Source: Labyrinthula sp. Ha
Taxonomy: Eukaryota > Sar > Bigyra > Labyrinthulida > Labyrinthulaceae
Direction of reading: 5' to 3'
DNA length: 64,000 nucleotides
Assembly: GCA_015227615.1 (NCBI GenBank)
Contig: JAALGZ010000027.1
Span: 62,001-126,000, forward strand
Every line of letters begins with the position of its first letter. Position 1 is the stretch's first letter. The notes under the pieces were generated by a model that was given only the letters and a program-made list of their open reading frames with translations, was not told the origin of the DNA and did not search any database. Of this stretch, positions 1-13,211 are shown one piece after another. Both the position numbers and the translations under genes were made by a program.

Positions 1-2971
1 TGATCGGGTTTCTTAGAGAGTTAGTTGTCCTCTACTACCTAAATCCAGTATGATATCAAACTGTCAATAATAGCTGTCTTTCTTTCTGAAGTTTCTACTT
101 ATCTATCTTCTAATTAGAATTCCGTTATTTTTAGCCTTCTTGTCCTCTTTTCGATGCTGCGTAATTTTAACTCCATAATAATGGCTGATGAAAATACTTC
201 CATTGGTGAGATAACCAAAAATTTCAGCCATCTTATAAAGTTCCGTATTTAAGTCACACAGAGCAAGTCTTTTTCAAAATGTGTGTAGTGTCTCGTACCC
301 TTTAGTTCTATACTTTCTGCTCTTTCTAGTTGTCCATTGAATCATGATGTTTGAAGTGTGCTGATTAGTAAGGGCATTTGAAAATTTATGTTTGGTTTGT
401 GGTTCTTTAATTTTCAAAATTGGAATTTGGCATTCTTTTGTTGATTGCTTAGAAACCGAGCGTCGGAGGAAGGGCATATATACATGTTGGATTTTGGAGT
501 ACGGTTTAATATTATCATTTTATATCAAACAAGTTTTGAGCTTTTTTATTTCAATTTTAGTAATCATGAAATATTATCTCGCACGTTTGAATAGGCTTTG
601 ATGTAATCAATTACTTCCTTTGGGGCTTTGATCATGTGACCTATTCTTTTCTTTTTCTTGATTAGGCATCGGTACCACAATATCATTGTAGATATACTGT
701 TGGTAAGAGATTACTTCATTATTTCATGAAAACACTTATCAGCAAAAATATATTTCAAGTGCACTTTGATATGATGATACCCATACCTAGTCTTGATGTT
801 TTGAGTTTTCTGCAGTTCATGGACTTTAGAACACTTTCTGGTATTTCGCAATTGTGTTATTATGCTCCTCCAGCGCATGGGATTTGAAACCATGTTCCTA
901 TATCTTTCTACTTCTCATTTCATCAACTGAATCACTTGAACAGTTGCTGATGATAGTCTAGCAATAGTAGAACGCGAGTTTATTATCTACTGCTCACGCA
1001 GCTATCGTTAACAAGAATTTTTCCAATAAAAACATCCGATACTATACCCATTCGCAAGAAACATATATCTGACTTCGTATACTCCCAAAATAACACCAGA
1101 CCGGCTGATCTCTTTTATGTAGCTTTTCCTGTGGCATCAAAATGGGGTAAGAATTTCTTAGGCAATTTGGTCCCTGACCATGCGATTTAAATGCCTCTTA
1201 AGATGTTAGGATACATATATAAATCTGAAATACCATTTGAGAAATACCCAAGTTTAAAAAAAGTATCAACACTCAAACCTTAGGAAAATATCATTTAATT
1301 TTTTTGGATATTCTTTTTAAACGGAGCACTTGGTTAAATTACTCCTACCTCTAAAATCTCAAATAAAGTTATGATGAAGATCTAGGAAGCCTCAGGAAGA
1401 GTTGGTGGTTCATTTTGAGTCTTTGAGGGGTTATTTTTCTTAATTCTCAGTACTGAGGTATCTATGAAGCTCGTTCTTACTTACTGTATAGTCCACGGAC
1501 TACTATTGTCGTTGCTTCAGTATGGATAGTTTCGGTAAGGGCTTCTGTGATTTACTCCTTCACCAGGTTTTCGTGCTTTCTACTAATTTATTGACAGTTA
1601 TGTCTGAAATCGACTCATTTTGAGGAATGGTAAGTTGTAGGAGAATGGTGGATACGTCACCAGCCTGGGCGTGGTCGATCATTCTATGGTCTGTCTTGTT
1701 TGTATTAATTTAAGTTATTATTCCCCGGGTTGGAGTGGTTTAGAATTATTAAATGTTTGGCGTTTCTCAACAGCCAAGATTTTTTATCGACAAGGTTTCT
1801 GGTCGCATATATTTGACCTGGTTTAGCTTTTGTCACTATCTTTTAGAAACCTTATTCGCGTTTTTATTGTTGAAATCGTTTGGTTTTGATAACTTGTATA
1901 AACTTCTTCAACTTATTGAGAAATAAGTCTTAGTGTCTTTGATATCACTGGATGATGTGGTCTGTTTCTATGTTCAATGATAAGATAGATATCGTCATTT
2001 TCTAGTTTATGGTATTTTTAATCCTGTCTGAATGTATATTGCGATTATAGTATCTCTTAATATGTTTTTGAGAACGGCTAGTGAGTTCAATTCGGTAATA
2101 ATTGCTTCAGATCCTATTAATAGGGAGTCAAAGATAAAGTCTAGATATAGATATTATGTTTTCATTCGAGCATTGCTGTTGCTGATATCTGTGTCATAGT
2201 GCTTTAGTTGAATACTTTCGTGTTTATCTACCTCACTGTTTGTTTCTATCATTCTTGCAGACATGCTTTATTTTGTTACGCTGCCATAAAGTCGGACACT
2301 GCTGTACCAGCTAAAGAAGAGCACTATGTATAAAATTTTAGGCTGTAATTTTCACAGCAGACGTTTATATTAGGCATTTCATATCTATCTATGTTATTCT
2401 GTTCACGGTGTGATACCATTTGTTCTTTATTATAACGCTGGAATTGTTCGAAATTTTTTAGAACAACCACTTGTCCAAGATGACACCCCTATGATAGGCA
2501 CTACTAATGTCCTGCTCATTTCAAATTTGAATACCAAGTCCATAAAAAAACCAAAGCTTACGAATGCTCCGTAGTGAAGTAATATTTCAACTAAGGTGTT
2601 GTTCTATATGGGTTTCCTTTTTGAGTTGTGGTAGATGATGAATTTACTTGGCGAGGGGGGGGGGGGCTCTTCATAAAACTCTCATGTTTACATTAGCTAA
2701 GAAAGTTTTTGTACGCTTTGAGGTAGAAATAACATACTTCTGTATTACTATACCGGGATGAGATTAATCAGTTTATGACATGTTCTGTATTGTATTAGTG
2801 ACAGGAATATAATTTGTTCAAGGAAGTGTTAAGAGTTCTACCAATGTACTCTAATAGGAACTGTAAATAAATATACATTTCCAAAACTTTTCTTTACTAA
2901 TTTCTCAAAGCTCTAGATTCTCTGCACTTTTTCTTTCTGTTTACTAGTTTTTTTATAATCTGCTCAAGAGC
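1..2971. other. gene-poor AT-rich region
   Basis: Only short open frames (60-70 codons) occur on either strand, with no recognisable domain, signal peptide or consistent coding character. A run of 12 G residues lies at 2655-2666. I see no RNA gene, repeat family or homology to a known element. Confidence 0.6.
2655..2666. repeat. poly-G tract (12 G)
   Basis: A homopolymer of 12 G residues stands out in strongly AT-rich surroundings. It is a simple-sequence tract; a function is not evident. Confidence 0.9.
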
Positions 2972-3253
2972 TTAAAATTCATACAGTAATGTTATCGACG
3001 ATTTTAATCGGGAGTTTTGAGCATGTGAGTAATAGCAATGATAGCAGGTAGTTTCACAAGATCTTACCATCATCCTATTACATATATAAATATATTTATT
3101 TCCCTTAAAAATTTTTAACACACGTGGTCCTGGATTTTTCTTACCCGAGGAAGAATTGGGTATTTTGAACTGTTTTGTTTTCTTTTCCGCAAAATGCTTC
3201 ATTGCTTCTTTCATTAAATTCTCTGACACTGGAGTTTGCCTCTTGATTAACAT
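2972..3253 (-). CDS. hypothetical basic protein, 93 aa (weak)
   Basis: A 93-codon ATG-initiated frame on the minus strand. Its first half is Lys/Ser/Pro-rich and looks protein-like (VSENLMKEAMKHFAEKK), while the second half is Cys/Tyr-rich and looks like random translation. No domain is recognised. It could be the first exon of a gene with a short intron, a decayed fragment, or chance. There is no neighbouring gene within 3 kb to support it. Confidence 0.25.
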   Translation of the reverse strand: MLIKRQTPVSENLMKEAMKHFAEKKTKQFKIPNSSSGKKNPGPRVLKIFKGNKYIYICNRMMVRSCETTCYHCYYSHAQNSRLKSSITLLYEF

Positions 3254-6200
3254 TTTGCTGTTAAAATATTCTCAACTTTAGTCCATTGATGCACATTTAC
3301 ATTTTTAAAGGAATCTGAATCATATATTAGAGCATTTAATGTATTGCCTATCAATGTCTTAGATCTACAGTTGCAATAGCTGTTACTTGCTGCATTTGAA
3401 ATTGTTTTGAAAAAAAATTTTAAATGTTATAATTTCCTATCGATTTATAGATGGTCTTTATTTATTTTACGGAATATTTTTTGATTTTTTTAGTTTATTC
3501 CACAGTTACTATCTTTTCAATGGTTTTGGCCTTCAAAAGGTGTCTGAAATTACAGAACAAGCTCGTTCATCCAGTTGTTATATTCTCTTCTAGTAGACTT
3601 TTTATGATCAAAGTCGTTTATTTTCTTAAATAAATTATTCAACTGGTTCAAACTGACTGTCTTTAATATGGAATAGATTTGACTAAGTTCATAGTTAATG
3701 AATTGTTGGGAATTTTAAGAAAGTTTCTGAGAAGTGTGACTCAGCCTCTTTTTACAAAACTTTAAAAGATTTTTCAAACCTAATTCCAATTTTATTATTT
3801 GATTAAATCCATTCTCAAAATTCTCTGGATATCTTTTCCAAAGGATGTAAACTTGAATTTAAGAATTTGTAGTACATTTACTGAGTTTTTGTTCATATTG
3901 TACTTAAGGTATCGTAACCTGAAGAAAATTTGAAGTTTAAATAATCAAAGTTTCTATTGTGCCAGTGATTCCCTTATATATTTTTGACTTGCTTATAACT
4001 ATGATACAATACGCACACGGGTTTTTATAGCATAAACGCTTTCATACATTTACTACCGTCCTTCTTCGAGTATAGAGTGGTATTTTGCTGACACTTCTCT
4101 CCTAGTTACGTGCTTTAAAAATTAATTATTTTCTTCAGTGAATAATATCACTGACACTTCATCTCATTTGCTTAGTGCAGATTTTAATTTACAAATTGAG
4201 GTCTAACTCTTTCCGTGGTACTTTATCGTGGAAATCTCCAGAAAGAGAATATGTTATTTTTATTGATCTTGGAGGACTTCTTATTCAGATCTTTCACATA
4301 ACTCCTTATTTTTCTTTTTTTAATGTCGATTCTAGGAATAGAGATTTCCTACTGATTTAAATTGGCCCTTGTTCTCTAGATTAGCAACAATTTATAGTAT
4401 GATATCTAAGAGCGCATCTATGACCATACATTAATTTACAGCTATTTCAATGGACAAGTGTCTACATCAACTGAAATATTATTCAGTAATTAAAAAGCTA
4501 CCTACAGATTATCAGATTAACGTTCATAATACTATAAAACAGTTCAGTTATAGCTCAGTACATCTATTTTAGTATCAACCGACCATGATATTATACAGTT
4601 CGATAAAGTCAAAGTAATACAGGGCAGTTATACGGCCAAAGTCCACACAGAAGAGATTGGGAGTATGATTCCGTCAATTGGCTACTTATGTAACTTTTCT
4701 AAAATATTTTTAGATATTGGTACACAGAAAACTTAGCTTTTTTTCTTTGTCCTAGATGTCTTATTGAGACGCTTGATTTTCTTGAAATCCCGAGGCTTAT
4801 CAACCAATTGTTAAGATTGCCCTTAGAGAGTATTTTTCACTGCACTACTTGTTTCTTTTAAAGAAGCTCTAAATGAGCCTCTTTTTTGTTAAGAAAACTT
4901 AAGTTTAAATTATAATGGATTGACTCATTGATTTCAGAGGTTTCACCAAAAACCTGGTCAAACCTCAACAGGGGCCTCAGTAACTTTCACTAAGATATCG
5001 CAAAATTTATTGATACGCTAACATAAATATCTTATTATTATTGAGAAGATATGCACAAATTTCAGGAGTCATTGCGTTATGATAAAACCATACTTAAGTT
5101 AAAACAATCGTATAGAGCTAATAAAGAAGCCCAAGATAAGGTATATATATTTGAGTAGTATCTGCTGGAATTTAATAGTTTTATTATTTAATTTCTCAAA
5201 GCTTGAAAATACTCAGAATTTTTGCATATATTTTAATATTTAACGACAAATTTAAATTTTATGCACTCAGAGAACTATAAAGCAGCCATTGTGAGTGAAG
5301 ACGTAGCATACATTCACTACAAAAAAGAAATTAATTTGATGTAGTATCGTTTGGTGTAAATATGTGAAGCTTAAGCACTCATTTTGTGCACAGAGTATAA
5401 ATCATTTTATGTATATTTTAGATAATCTTGAATCACAGGAATTATCCTGCATTAGCATCAAGATTGAAGTTTACTTCTATAAAACCTGCGCTGTTTCAGA
5501 ATACTGTATAGACGTCTTGCAATATTTCTCTAACAATAGGTTGAACTAAACTTATTCTGTTGGATAGACCAATTTGGATTTTTTGTAGCATTTTATTTAG
5601 CATATAAAGATTTTCAAATTACAAATAAACATATATTTTGGGCTAATTATCAAATAACTATTAATATACAATAACAACCTTCTATCTAGAACGCATAAAT
5701 ATACTATTTTCTAACTCTCAACTGATATTTGCTATTTTTCCTGATTGTATTTCCATATATATGTAATAAGTTAAATTACGTGACAATGATTCTGTGCTAC
5801 CTCTGAAAACCATTTCCAAGTCATTCTTTCTCTAATTCATTTTAGCTATTGAATTCTCTAAGAAAGCTGAAGTTAATTAGACTCATGCTACTTAGCTACA
5901 CCGTTGCAGTTGATAAAAATTTATTATTACATTTTTTGAAGGGTTAAATTCAAGGATATTAGCCATTTTAGAAATGATTGAGCTCAGGTGTGATATGTTG
6001 GAGCTTGTGCCTAGAAATATTTAAAGATTTTAATATCATACGTGAATCTCAAGAGAAACAGGTAATATAAACGTTATTTCTCGTTTTTAGCATGTTACAT
6101 AAATAAAACAATATCATTAAAATAAAACTTATAATACCTCGCATTTTACAGAAATTTATAGACTTAGAAATGAAGAAACATTACCTAGCTTATTTTTTCG

Positions 6201-6902
6201 AAACCAGAAAGCAAATATCCACAATTCACCCGGAAAATTACTTTCCGGTGATGTGATAGATTCAATTTGATATAATATTCCTATATAAGAAGAATATATA
6301 GGTAAATTAACTACATTCTGGCTCATTTGTGTGTGCAATAGTTTAGACGGTGTTCTGAATGTTTCAATCCGCTTGGGTCCTTGTTGAGAGATCAATAACC
6401 ATTGAAAACACCCTTAAATTATACGGCTTTGCATAGATAATATGAAAACTATCATAAGTACTATTATGTTTAATGAAGAGGTCATTAAATATGTGCTCTC
6501 TGATTATTATATAGAAAGCAGTTTTTCTATTCTGCCCGGGATGAAGTATTAAATTATGTTTCATGGCAACCTAGAGTAACTATGTCTAATTACATAACTA
6601 AAAATTCTACGTATAAGCATAGATATAACATATAACGTAAAAATAATGTTTAGTTTCTGCCTGTTTCAATATATTTCTTACTTTGTAATAAGCTTTCATT
6701 GGGGACAGTTGAAACGGTATAAGTCAATTATTTAGCAGAAGAATAAGTCGTAATTACATCCCTATAATTGAAAAGGATAGCTTTTACTACTCTGAATCTA
6801 TAAAAAACTAGGTTTCCATAACTCTCTTCTCTTGAATAGTCTGAAGTTGTAGAAGGAAAACCACAACCTGACAATGGTTCAATTGAGATTCAATTTTACA
6901 AT
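3254..6902. other. gene-poor AT-rich region
   Basis: Contains only scattered frames under 80 codons on both strands, none with recognisable motifs. No tRNA, repeat pair or mobile-element signature was seen. The last few hundred bases presumably hold the promoter of the gene starting at 6903, but no specific element is identifiable. Confidence 0.6.
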
Positions 6903-8210
6903 ATGGGATTACCCTCTTACCTGATATTCAGATTAAGATTTAAGAAGACAACGATGGATAAGTTTCATATGTTCCTGCTTGCTGTCATCATGTGCCTACT
7001 CTTATACGCTGGATACGCACCAAATATTTACAACCTCAGAAGCAAAACAAAACTAATAACGCACCAGACTCCAGCAATTCATTTTTCGGAAAGTACTAAC
7101 TGTTTGAATCTTTCATCTGCAGAAACGGATCGTGGATGTGATCGATTAGACTTTTATATAAAATGTTTATCTTCGGAATACAGAAAGCAATCATATAATT
7201 CAAATAAGCCGCTTATACACAAGTTAGATATGCCTACTCAAGGAATTGGACGTGTGTTTGAAACGGCTGCAAGAAGTGTATTATTGTCAGCTTTCTTCGG
7301 CAGACCTTTTCTCCTGGATTTATCTTCCCAAGACCCGTATTATTCTGTGAGAAGCTTTTTTGAGCCTCGAATGTTTGATTTTCGAATACTTGATGCAGAA
7401 AAACTTGACCTTGAAAATACTGAAAATTTTTTAGAAATGAAAATAACTCAAGAAGAAAAAGAAGAAAGAAATTCTCCTGGTTTTGAAAATAACTTTATTC
7501 ACAAGTTGAGGTCAGAGAAAGAAAAATACTTAATAAATAGAAATTTTGGAACTTTCAAAGGATTGGGTTGGGAGTCACTAAAACTTTTAAGGAAACCTTT
7601 GAAAAAGTTTCTTACAGGAGAAAAATCGGCTTTCGATTGCGAAGACGATTCTGCAACTCGTTTATTTAAACCTACTGATAGATTGTTAAATCTTTTTACA
7701 GAGCGACGAAAACTTTTATTTTCTCTTGGACAAAGTGAAGAAAACTTAGCATCTTTTCATATTAGAACGTATTTTATAAAGAAAAATAAAAGAAAATATA
7801 TTTTGGAGTCTGTACAAAAATGTTTGCTCTCTGAATTAACTTCTGGCATCTCAGTTATTTCAGTATTCAGCGATGAACCTAAAATATCGGGAGTAGTTTC
7901 TGATGAACTTGAACAGATATTTACGAATTTCTCTTTCAAGACTAATCTTGTCACAGAGCTAGAGAATGCAAAGTATTCTGCTGCTCATAGTGCTTTTGAG
8001 GCAACGAAGAAATCTTTGGATGATACTTCTTTGGGAACCACTATGGCTGATTTCTTTACAATGATGAACTCAAAGATTCTGTTTTATACACAAGGTGCTT
8101 TTGGTGAACAGGCGGGAAAATTTTATAACAAGAAATGTAGAAAAGCAGTATGTGGCACTGAAAATGTTATGTTTAATTTATGTATTAGAAAAAACCCGTT
8201 ACACTTTTAA
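6903..8210 (+). CDS. type II membrane protein, fucosyltransferase-like (GT-B) candidate, 435 aa
   Basis: The protein begins with a short basic cytoplasmic tail and one hydrophobic anchor (about residues 20-38), followed by a soluble lumenal region: the layout of a Golgi type II glycosyltransferase. Suggestive motifs are GIGRVFETAARSVLLSAFFG near residue 115, FHIRT (His286, Arg288), which resembles the HIRRTD-type donor-binding motif of alpha-1,6/O-fucosyltransferase folds, SDEPKI soon after, and near the C-terminus a segment (TMADFFTMMNSK then GAFGEQAG) like the conserved strand-loop of those enzymes. Cys pairs near the end are typical of a lumenal domain. Length suits the family. An alternative start is Met18 at 6954, which still keeps the anchor. 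Assignment rests on fold-level motifs only; it may be a lineage-specific glycosyltransferase or an unrelated Golgi protein. No introns seen; ends in TAA. Confidence 0.6.
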   Translation: MGLPSYLIFRLRFKKTTMDKFHMFLLAVIMCLLLYAGYAPNIYNLRSKTKLITHQTPAIHFSESTNCLNLSSAETDRGCDRLDFYIKCLSSEYRKQSYNSNKPLIHKLDMPTQGIGRVFETAARSVLLSAFFGRPFLLDLSSQDPYYSVRSFFEPRMFDFRILDAEKLDLENTENFLEMKITQEEKEERNSPGFENNFIHKLRSEKEKYLINRNFGTFKGLGWESLKLLRKPLKKFLTGEKSAFDCEDDSATRLFKPTDRLLNLFTERRKLLFSLGQSEENLASFHIRTYFIKKNKRKYILESVQKCLLSELTSGISVISVFSDEPKISGVVSDELEQIFTNFSFKTNLVTELENAKYSAAHSAFEATKKSLDDTSLGTTMADFFTMMNSKILFYTQGAFGEQAGKFYNKKCRKAVCGTENVMFNLCIRKNPLHF

Positions 8211-11200
8211 TTTTTCGTTGTAACTTATTCTATAATTTCCACGAACACTCTGTTGTAATTAGCCTTTATCTCCCTTGACAGTTGAGACTACCAAAACTGG
8301 TAATAAGATAGAAGATCCTTGTTTCCCGTTTCCCCTACTTAGTATATATTAATATTATACTAGTTTGTTTTTACTTATTTTTGGTAATATTAAGTGCTTT
8401 ATTTGTATACTATATGCGTTCAATGAGTGTAGTGTTCAATTATGAGCAAGTGATAATATAAAAAGTAGGTTGAGAATAGTAAGATTACGTTTAGAGTGTT
8501 GACAAGACCTTTTTGATGTTAAACTGATTTCACTTTTCAGCTATTTTGAGAAAAATATAGATACTTCCAAGAAGTAACTATAGCAATCAACGATTCTTTC
8601 TGTTTTGTTTTATCTTTGCCACATAAAATATAATCAGCAAATAATCTAGGAGCTGAAAGAGCTTCACTTCTACATTGCCAGAATCTTTCCTTGGTAAAGA
8701 AATGAGATTCGGAGGAACAAAGAAGTATGACAAATTTATCTTATCTTAAGATAATTGTAGCTATATTAAATTTAGGTTAAATTTTGAACTAGAAAGTATG
8801 ACTTGAAACCAGAGATCTCATTGTGACTTTCATGAAATTTTCAAGAGTCTAAGTTTGTTTAGGTCACCCCGTATAGACTCAAGTTTATATTTTATCTACC
8901 CATAAGGGTTCAGTGGCTTTAACTTCTACTTAATGCTCAAAATATTTCACAAGCCGAGAATAAACTTTAGCGCCTAGTGAGAATATAGAAATTCCGAATC
9001 ACAGTCAATACTCTGTACTACTTCTCCGCAGTGAAAGAGTAAATCACACAAGGTTACTAAATATTTAAGCTGCCATCCAATCACATTGGACTTATAAAAC
9101 CCTCAGAGAATTGATTTAGTTAAGTTTAAAAAGTTACTACCTCAAAAAATGAGTTGGTCAGATGAAAACTCTCTCAAATCATTGGAGCTACACTCAAAGG
9201 ATATTCCATCGGGCAGATAATAACAGCAAGAATAGGTTGTTTGATTCAAAGTTCTTGTATATACATTCAGAACCAGTCTAACCCAAAATATGTGAAAAAT
9301 AGAAAGAGACTTATTATCTTCTAGCTAAAATAATTAAAGTACCGTGAGATTCTTTGAATTGGAAACGGTTGTGCATTGGTTTAGTCGTAAGTTCAGTTTC
9401 AGTACGTGGACACCTTCACACACGTTGACGTTTTTCCTACTGTACAACTTATGTTTGAAAATTCACAATGGGATGAAGGTTGTTTTTATCCGACTAACTG
9501 GTCAGTGAAGGAGATGGGTTCTAAGTTTGGGAAGAATTTGTTTGGGAACCCATTTTTCTTACACCAGCGTAATTTACTCCACTGTTCCGTTAGGGATTCT
9601 ACAAGGATTTAAGCAAGGTGTACCAGTAACGATTTTTAGTGGAATTCCATAAAAGCTAACAGTAGCTTAACAGCAGAAACCCCAAGGCCCAATAGTATGA
9701 ACCCCAGACCATATACAAAATGTACAGGGGCGTGCAAAAAAGTGAAGTGCACTAGAAGGTAATAAGCAAGTAGTTAAACTTCAAAAATGGGAAAATGGAC
9801 AGCTGTTTTACCCTAGTATAGCGGGGAGCCTTTCATCCTCCCCGCCGCTTTAGAAGTGGCCCCCATTACTCGGCCCTCGAGGAAGAAGAGGATGGATTGA
9901 CAAACTTATCAATGTCTTGAAGATAGATACGCCCAAATATGTATAAAACTTTATGAAGATGTACTTGAGTAAAGTGCATAGAAGTTTAAGAAACTTAATT
10001 TTAAGTAATGAAATTGAGAAGGTTTAGATTCGTGCTAAGATTAAAATTTGCGTGTTCCTGATGTAACAGAAAATATTTTAAAATTGTACGTAGCTTGATA
10101 CTGAACTTTCTTTCCTTTTACCTATTGATTTTGAACTTTCCTTCCTTCTGTATCTTGATACAGAGTTTTTTTTTTGTCATTTTGTTTCTAATAGTTGGTT
10201 TTTGATTATTAATTTTGGGAAATTATGTTATTGGCATAATTGCAAGAGTGGCATAAATTGTGCTGGTGTAAATAAAAACTATCCCAATTTTTTGTTGTTC
10301 ACTCTTAATTTATTTTTTCAGCAGCTACAGTAATATGGAGCTGTATTGCCACTGACGCTAGAGCTTTAGGCATCCAGAGAGTTCTTCGAGTAGTTTGTCT
10401 AAGATAGAGCCCACCACCCAACTATATGAAATTAAAGAATAAGGAAACAAAATAGTGATCATGATATTTGAAAGAGTAGGAAAAATAACAAAACTCTCCG
10501 AAAGGAGAGAAAATAATAACATCCATTCATCTGAAAACACCTACGAGAGCCAAATAAAATTCTATTTGAGGAGAGAGAATGCTACTCATGTTCTCGTTAA
10601 ATAATTTGACCAACACACTACATTCCAATAAAAACAAAAACTAGTTATTTTAAAATGGTGTCAACAGTACTACCCTACAGAACCTATCAGTCCAGAAAGC
10701 GTTGATACTGTAAAATTTTATGTTTGACTCTTTTAGATACTTCCCAGTTTTCTGAAACGTTTTATACTTCAACTCTGAGTTATATTCAAGAATTGTTCTA
10801 CTTAGTTTTTATATAATATGCACTATGACATTATTCAAGATATTAAACTGATTCAAAGATTGTGCTTTCACCGGTATTAATCCTACCAGAATCTGAAACT
10901 TTACAATTCTAGCCATTAGAGTAGGGAATGTACTTTACCTTGACGATGGTATCACACAACTCTAGTGCTATGAATCACTTTATTGTCTTGAGAACCAAGT
11001 ACTTTGGCCTTCAATTGCTAGCATATCTTAGCAAGCCTGTAAACTGACCTTTTTATTTCAAGGTGATGACCTGTCTGTTAATGTGAAATATTTGGTGAAC
11101 GAGGTATTGGCAAATTATACTGGTTATTCGTGCTAAAGTTTACTTAAATACATTATTTTTAATTACCAGGCATGCGACTGTGGTTCACGACTAGGTCAAT

Positions 11201-13211
11201 GGATATTCAAGAATGTTTACTGCTGCTATTTTAAAGTAATTCCTCTTGTAGTTGTATTAGACAACAATGAAAATGCTGATATGAAAGCTGCAGGTATCCG
11301 CATTAAATTAGGAAAATACTCTTTCATATTTTTTTCTCGCAATATATCAACTTGATAGACCTCAAATTTAGACTTAAATAATATAAGATTAAACGTGAAA
11401 TTTGAGTTGAGTAGATCATGTCCTAACTAAAGTTTGCAAGTTCTAGGTATGCAGCGAGTATCAGCTGGAAATAAGTGCTGATGGTATATTCTACAGGATC
11501 AACTTAATAGAACTTAACCATTGCATATAAATAAAATTCATAGAACCTTTGAACGAAATTGAACACCATGCAAGAACTCGTAACCATGTATTGAAGACTT
11601 GGAATTATGCCAATTAAGGAAGGATCTAAGATTATAAATGACCAGCTCTTAAGAATACGATGTATCTTACTATTGAGAGTAAAGTAAGTATGTTCAAGAA
11701 GGCACCATATTGAAGAATTACAGCAGTAGCTTCCAACCGCTTTCCGACAACTCTACTCTTGTGAAGAAAAACTTTGATACCAGTATTTTGAGTCTTTTAA
11801 ATGAAGTTGAATTAGTTTTCCAGGCTTTAACATATGTTCTACTCTTGATAACATGATAACTTCCTATGGCTGTTCCCTGAGTCAAAAAAATGGACTTCTT
11901 GTGTCAGGTCTACCCTTGAAAGAAAACAACTTGTGTTTAAAAATGATAATTACTAGGTCTAAGATATAAATGTTTTTTGCTCAAGATATTTGCTTATGGA
12001 TTAGAAACTTAAGTGTTCTTAAGTTAATCAGAGTTGAGATTTTATGATCCGCAACAACATTAGGCTAAATGTGAACAAACTGTACTAGTGTTTAATGTAT
12101 TTGCTATAATGCTTTATGACTTTGCATTTTAATCGCAATGTCTCTATAGTACTTAGAAAGTGAGAAGAAACAGAAAATAAACAGCAGGAAAAAAGCATTT
12201 ATCAATGGTCATGCTCCGACCAAAGCACTCTAGTTAATTTTTCTTAATTTTCCATAGTCATAAGAATATAATTCAGCAACATAGAAAGACGAGAAAAAGG
12301 TTGAAAGGTACGTTTGGTTTAGTTAATGTACATTTTCATAATAAATGCTTTTGCTCTTCATTTAAAAGAAGTTTAAAAGTAACACTAAAGAGATTTCTCT
12401 ATATTGTTTAAAATGAATTCAAATTGAAGTTTCGAGCAATCAGACCATACAAGTTTTCAATGAGAACTAGACGATTTCATGAATCTGGTATGACCTGATA
12501 GCAGTTCAAATGGAAATAGAAAAATCCAATAAGTAGCTCAGCAAGGAATCCAACAAGGTTCATTTTTTCAGAAAATAGCAGATTGGGTCATACTCGGGCT
12601 TATGCATAGCAGTTAACATTTCTTCATCGCAAATAACCAATAATATAGAAGCAGAATGCGAGCAACAATACACAACGATTCTAAATGTGATAAATTTGTT
12701 ATCCTGACGTGTGTTGACTTAGGTTTGCTAAAACTTAAATTCCGAAATACTTGAAATAAACTCTAAAGAGTCAATACGAAAATTCTTAAGATTAAATTTT
12801 ATCATCACGTATATTTCGGGTGCTACTACCACGAAGCAAAGATCTCTTTGGAAACTTTTGACTGAGTGACATCACCAACTATCTAAGATGCACCTTGCTA
12901 TCTAGAAGGTGGAAGAAAAATTGTTAAAATCAGTATGGTTTGCTTTAACCTACTTAGATAAAGGTTTCTTTGTTTGAACACCCAGTATGGTTTTCTTTCT
13001 AAATTCCAAGGAGAGTTTTTCCAAGAAACATTCCATCGGACACTTCCGCCTAGTTCGAAAGGAACATTTCGCGAAGAAATTGGAGCATTGAAAGAACATT
13101 TTGGCAAATTTTGTACCGTAAGATCACATTAAGAAATAATGTCTATACTCAACATATGGAGTACAGAACGTTTTTGCGAATAAGAACTCAAAGACTTCCT
13201 TTGATTGTCAC
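8211..13211. other. intergenic region with weak coding-like fragments
   Basis: No convincing gene. Two stretches look slightly protein-like but match nothing I know: about 9400-9612 (+), a 68-codon frame without ATG, and about 12955-13135 (+), a frame of about 55 codons rich in Phe/Lys. A conspicuous GC-rich segment with a strong hairpin lies near 9790-9890 (listed separately). The rest is AT-rich and featureless. Confidence 0.5.
9818..9842. other. GC-rich perfect hairpin, possible structured RNA
   Basis: An 8-bp perfect stem (GCGGGGAG pairing with CTCCCCGC) closes a 9-nt loop. It lies in a GC-rich island that continues to about 9880, where a second small stem-loop (GCCGC/GTGGC around a 7-nt loop TTTAGAA) resembles an anticodon arm. 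The flanks lack a T-arm consensus and an acceptor stem, so this is not a normal tRNA. It may be an unannotated small structured RNA or a relic of an inserted element. The island contrasts with the AT-rich background. Confidence 0.35.

Noticed and set aside
872-895. Minus-strand T-arm-like sequence (GGTTTCAAATCCC)
   Set aside because: The stem-loop has a 9-nt loop and no matching acceptor or anticodon arms, so it is not a tRNA.
9842-9862. tRNA-Leu(TAG)-like anticodon arm
   Set aside because: The stem and loop fit, but no acceptor stem, D-arm or T-arm consensus can be found around it.
12955-13135. Coding-like fragment (plus frame rich in Phe, Lys, Glu)
   Set aside because: About 55 codons, no ATG in a sensible place, no family recognised; kept only as a note within the intergenic entry.
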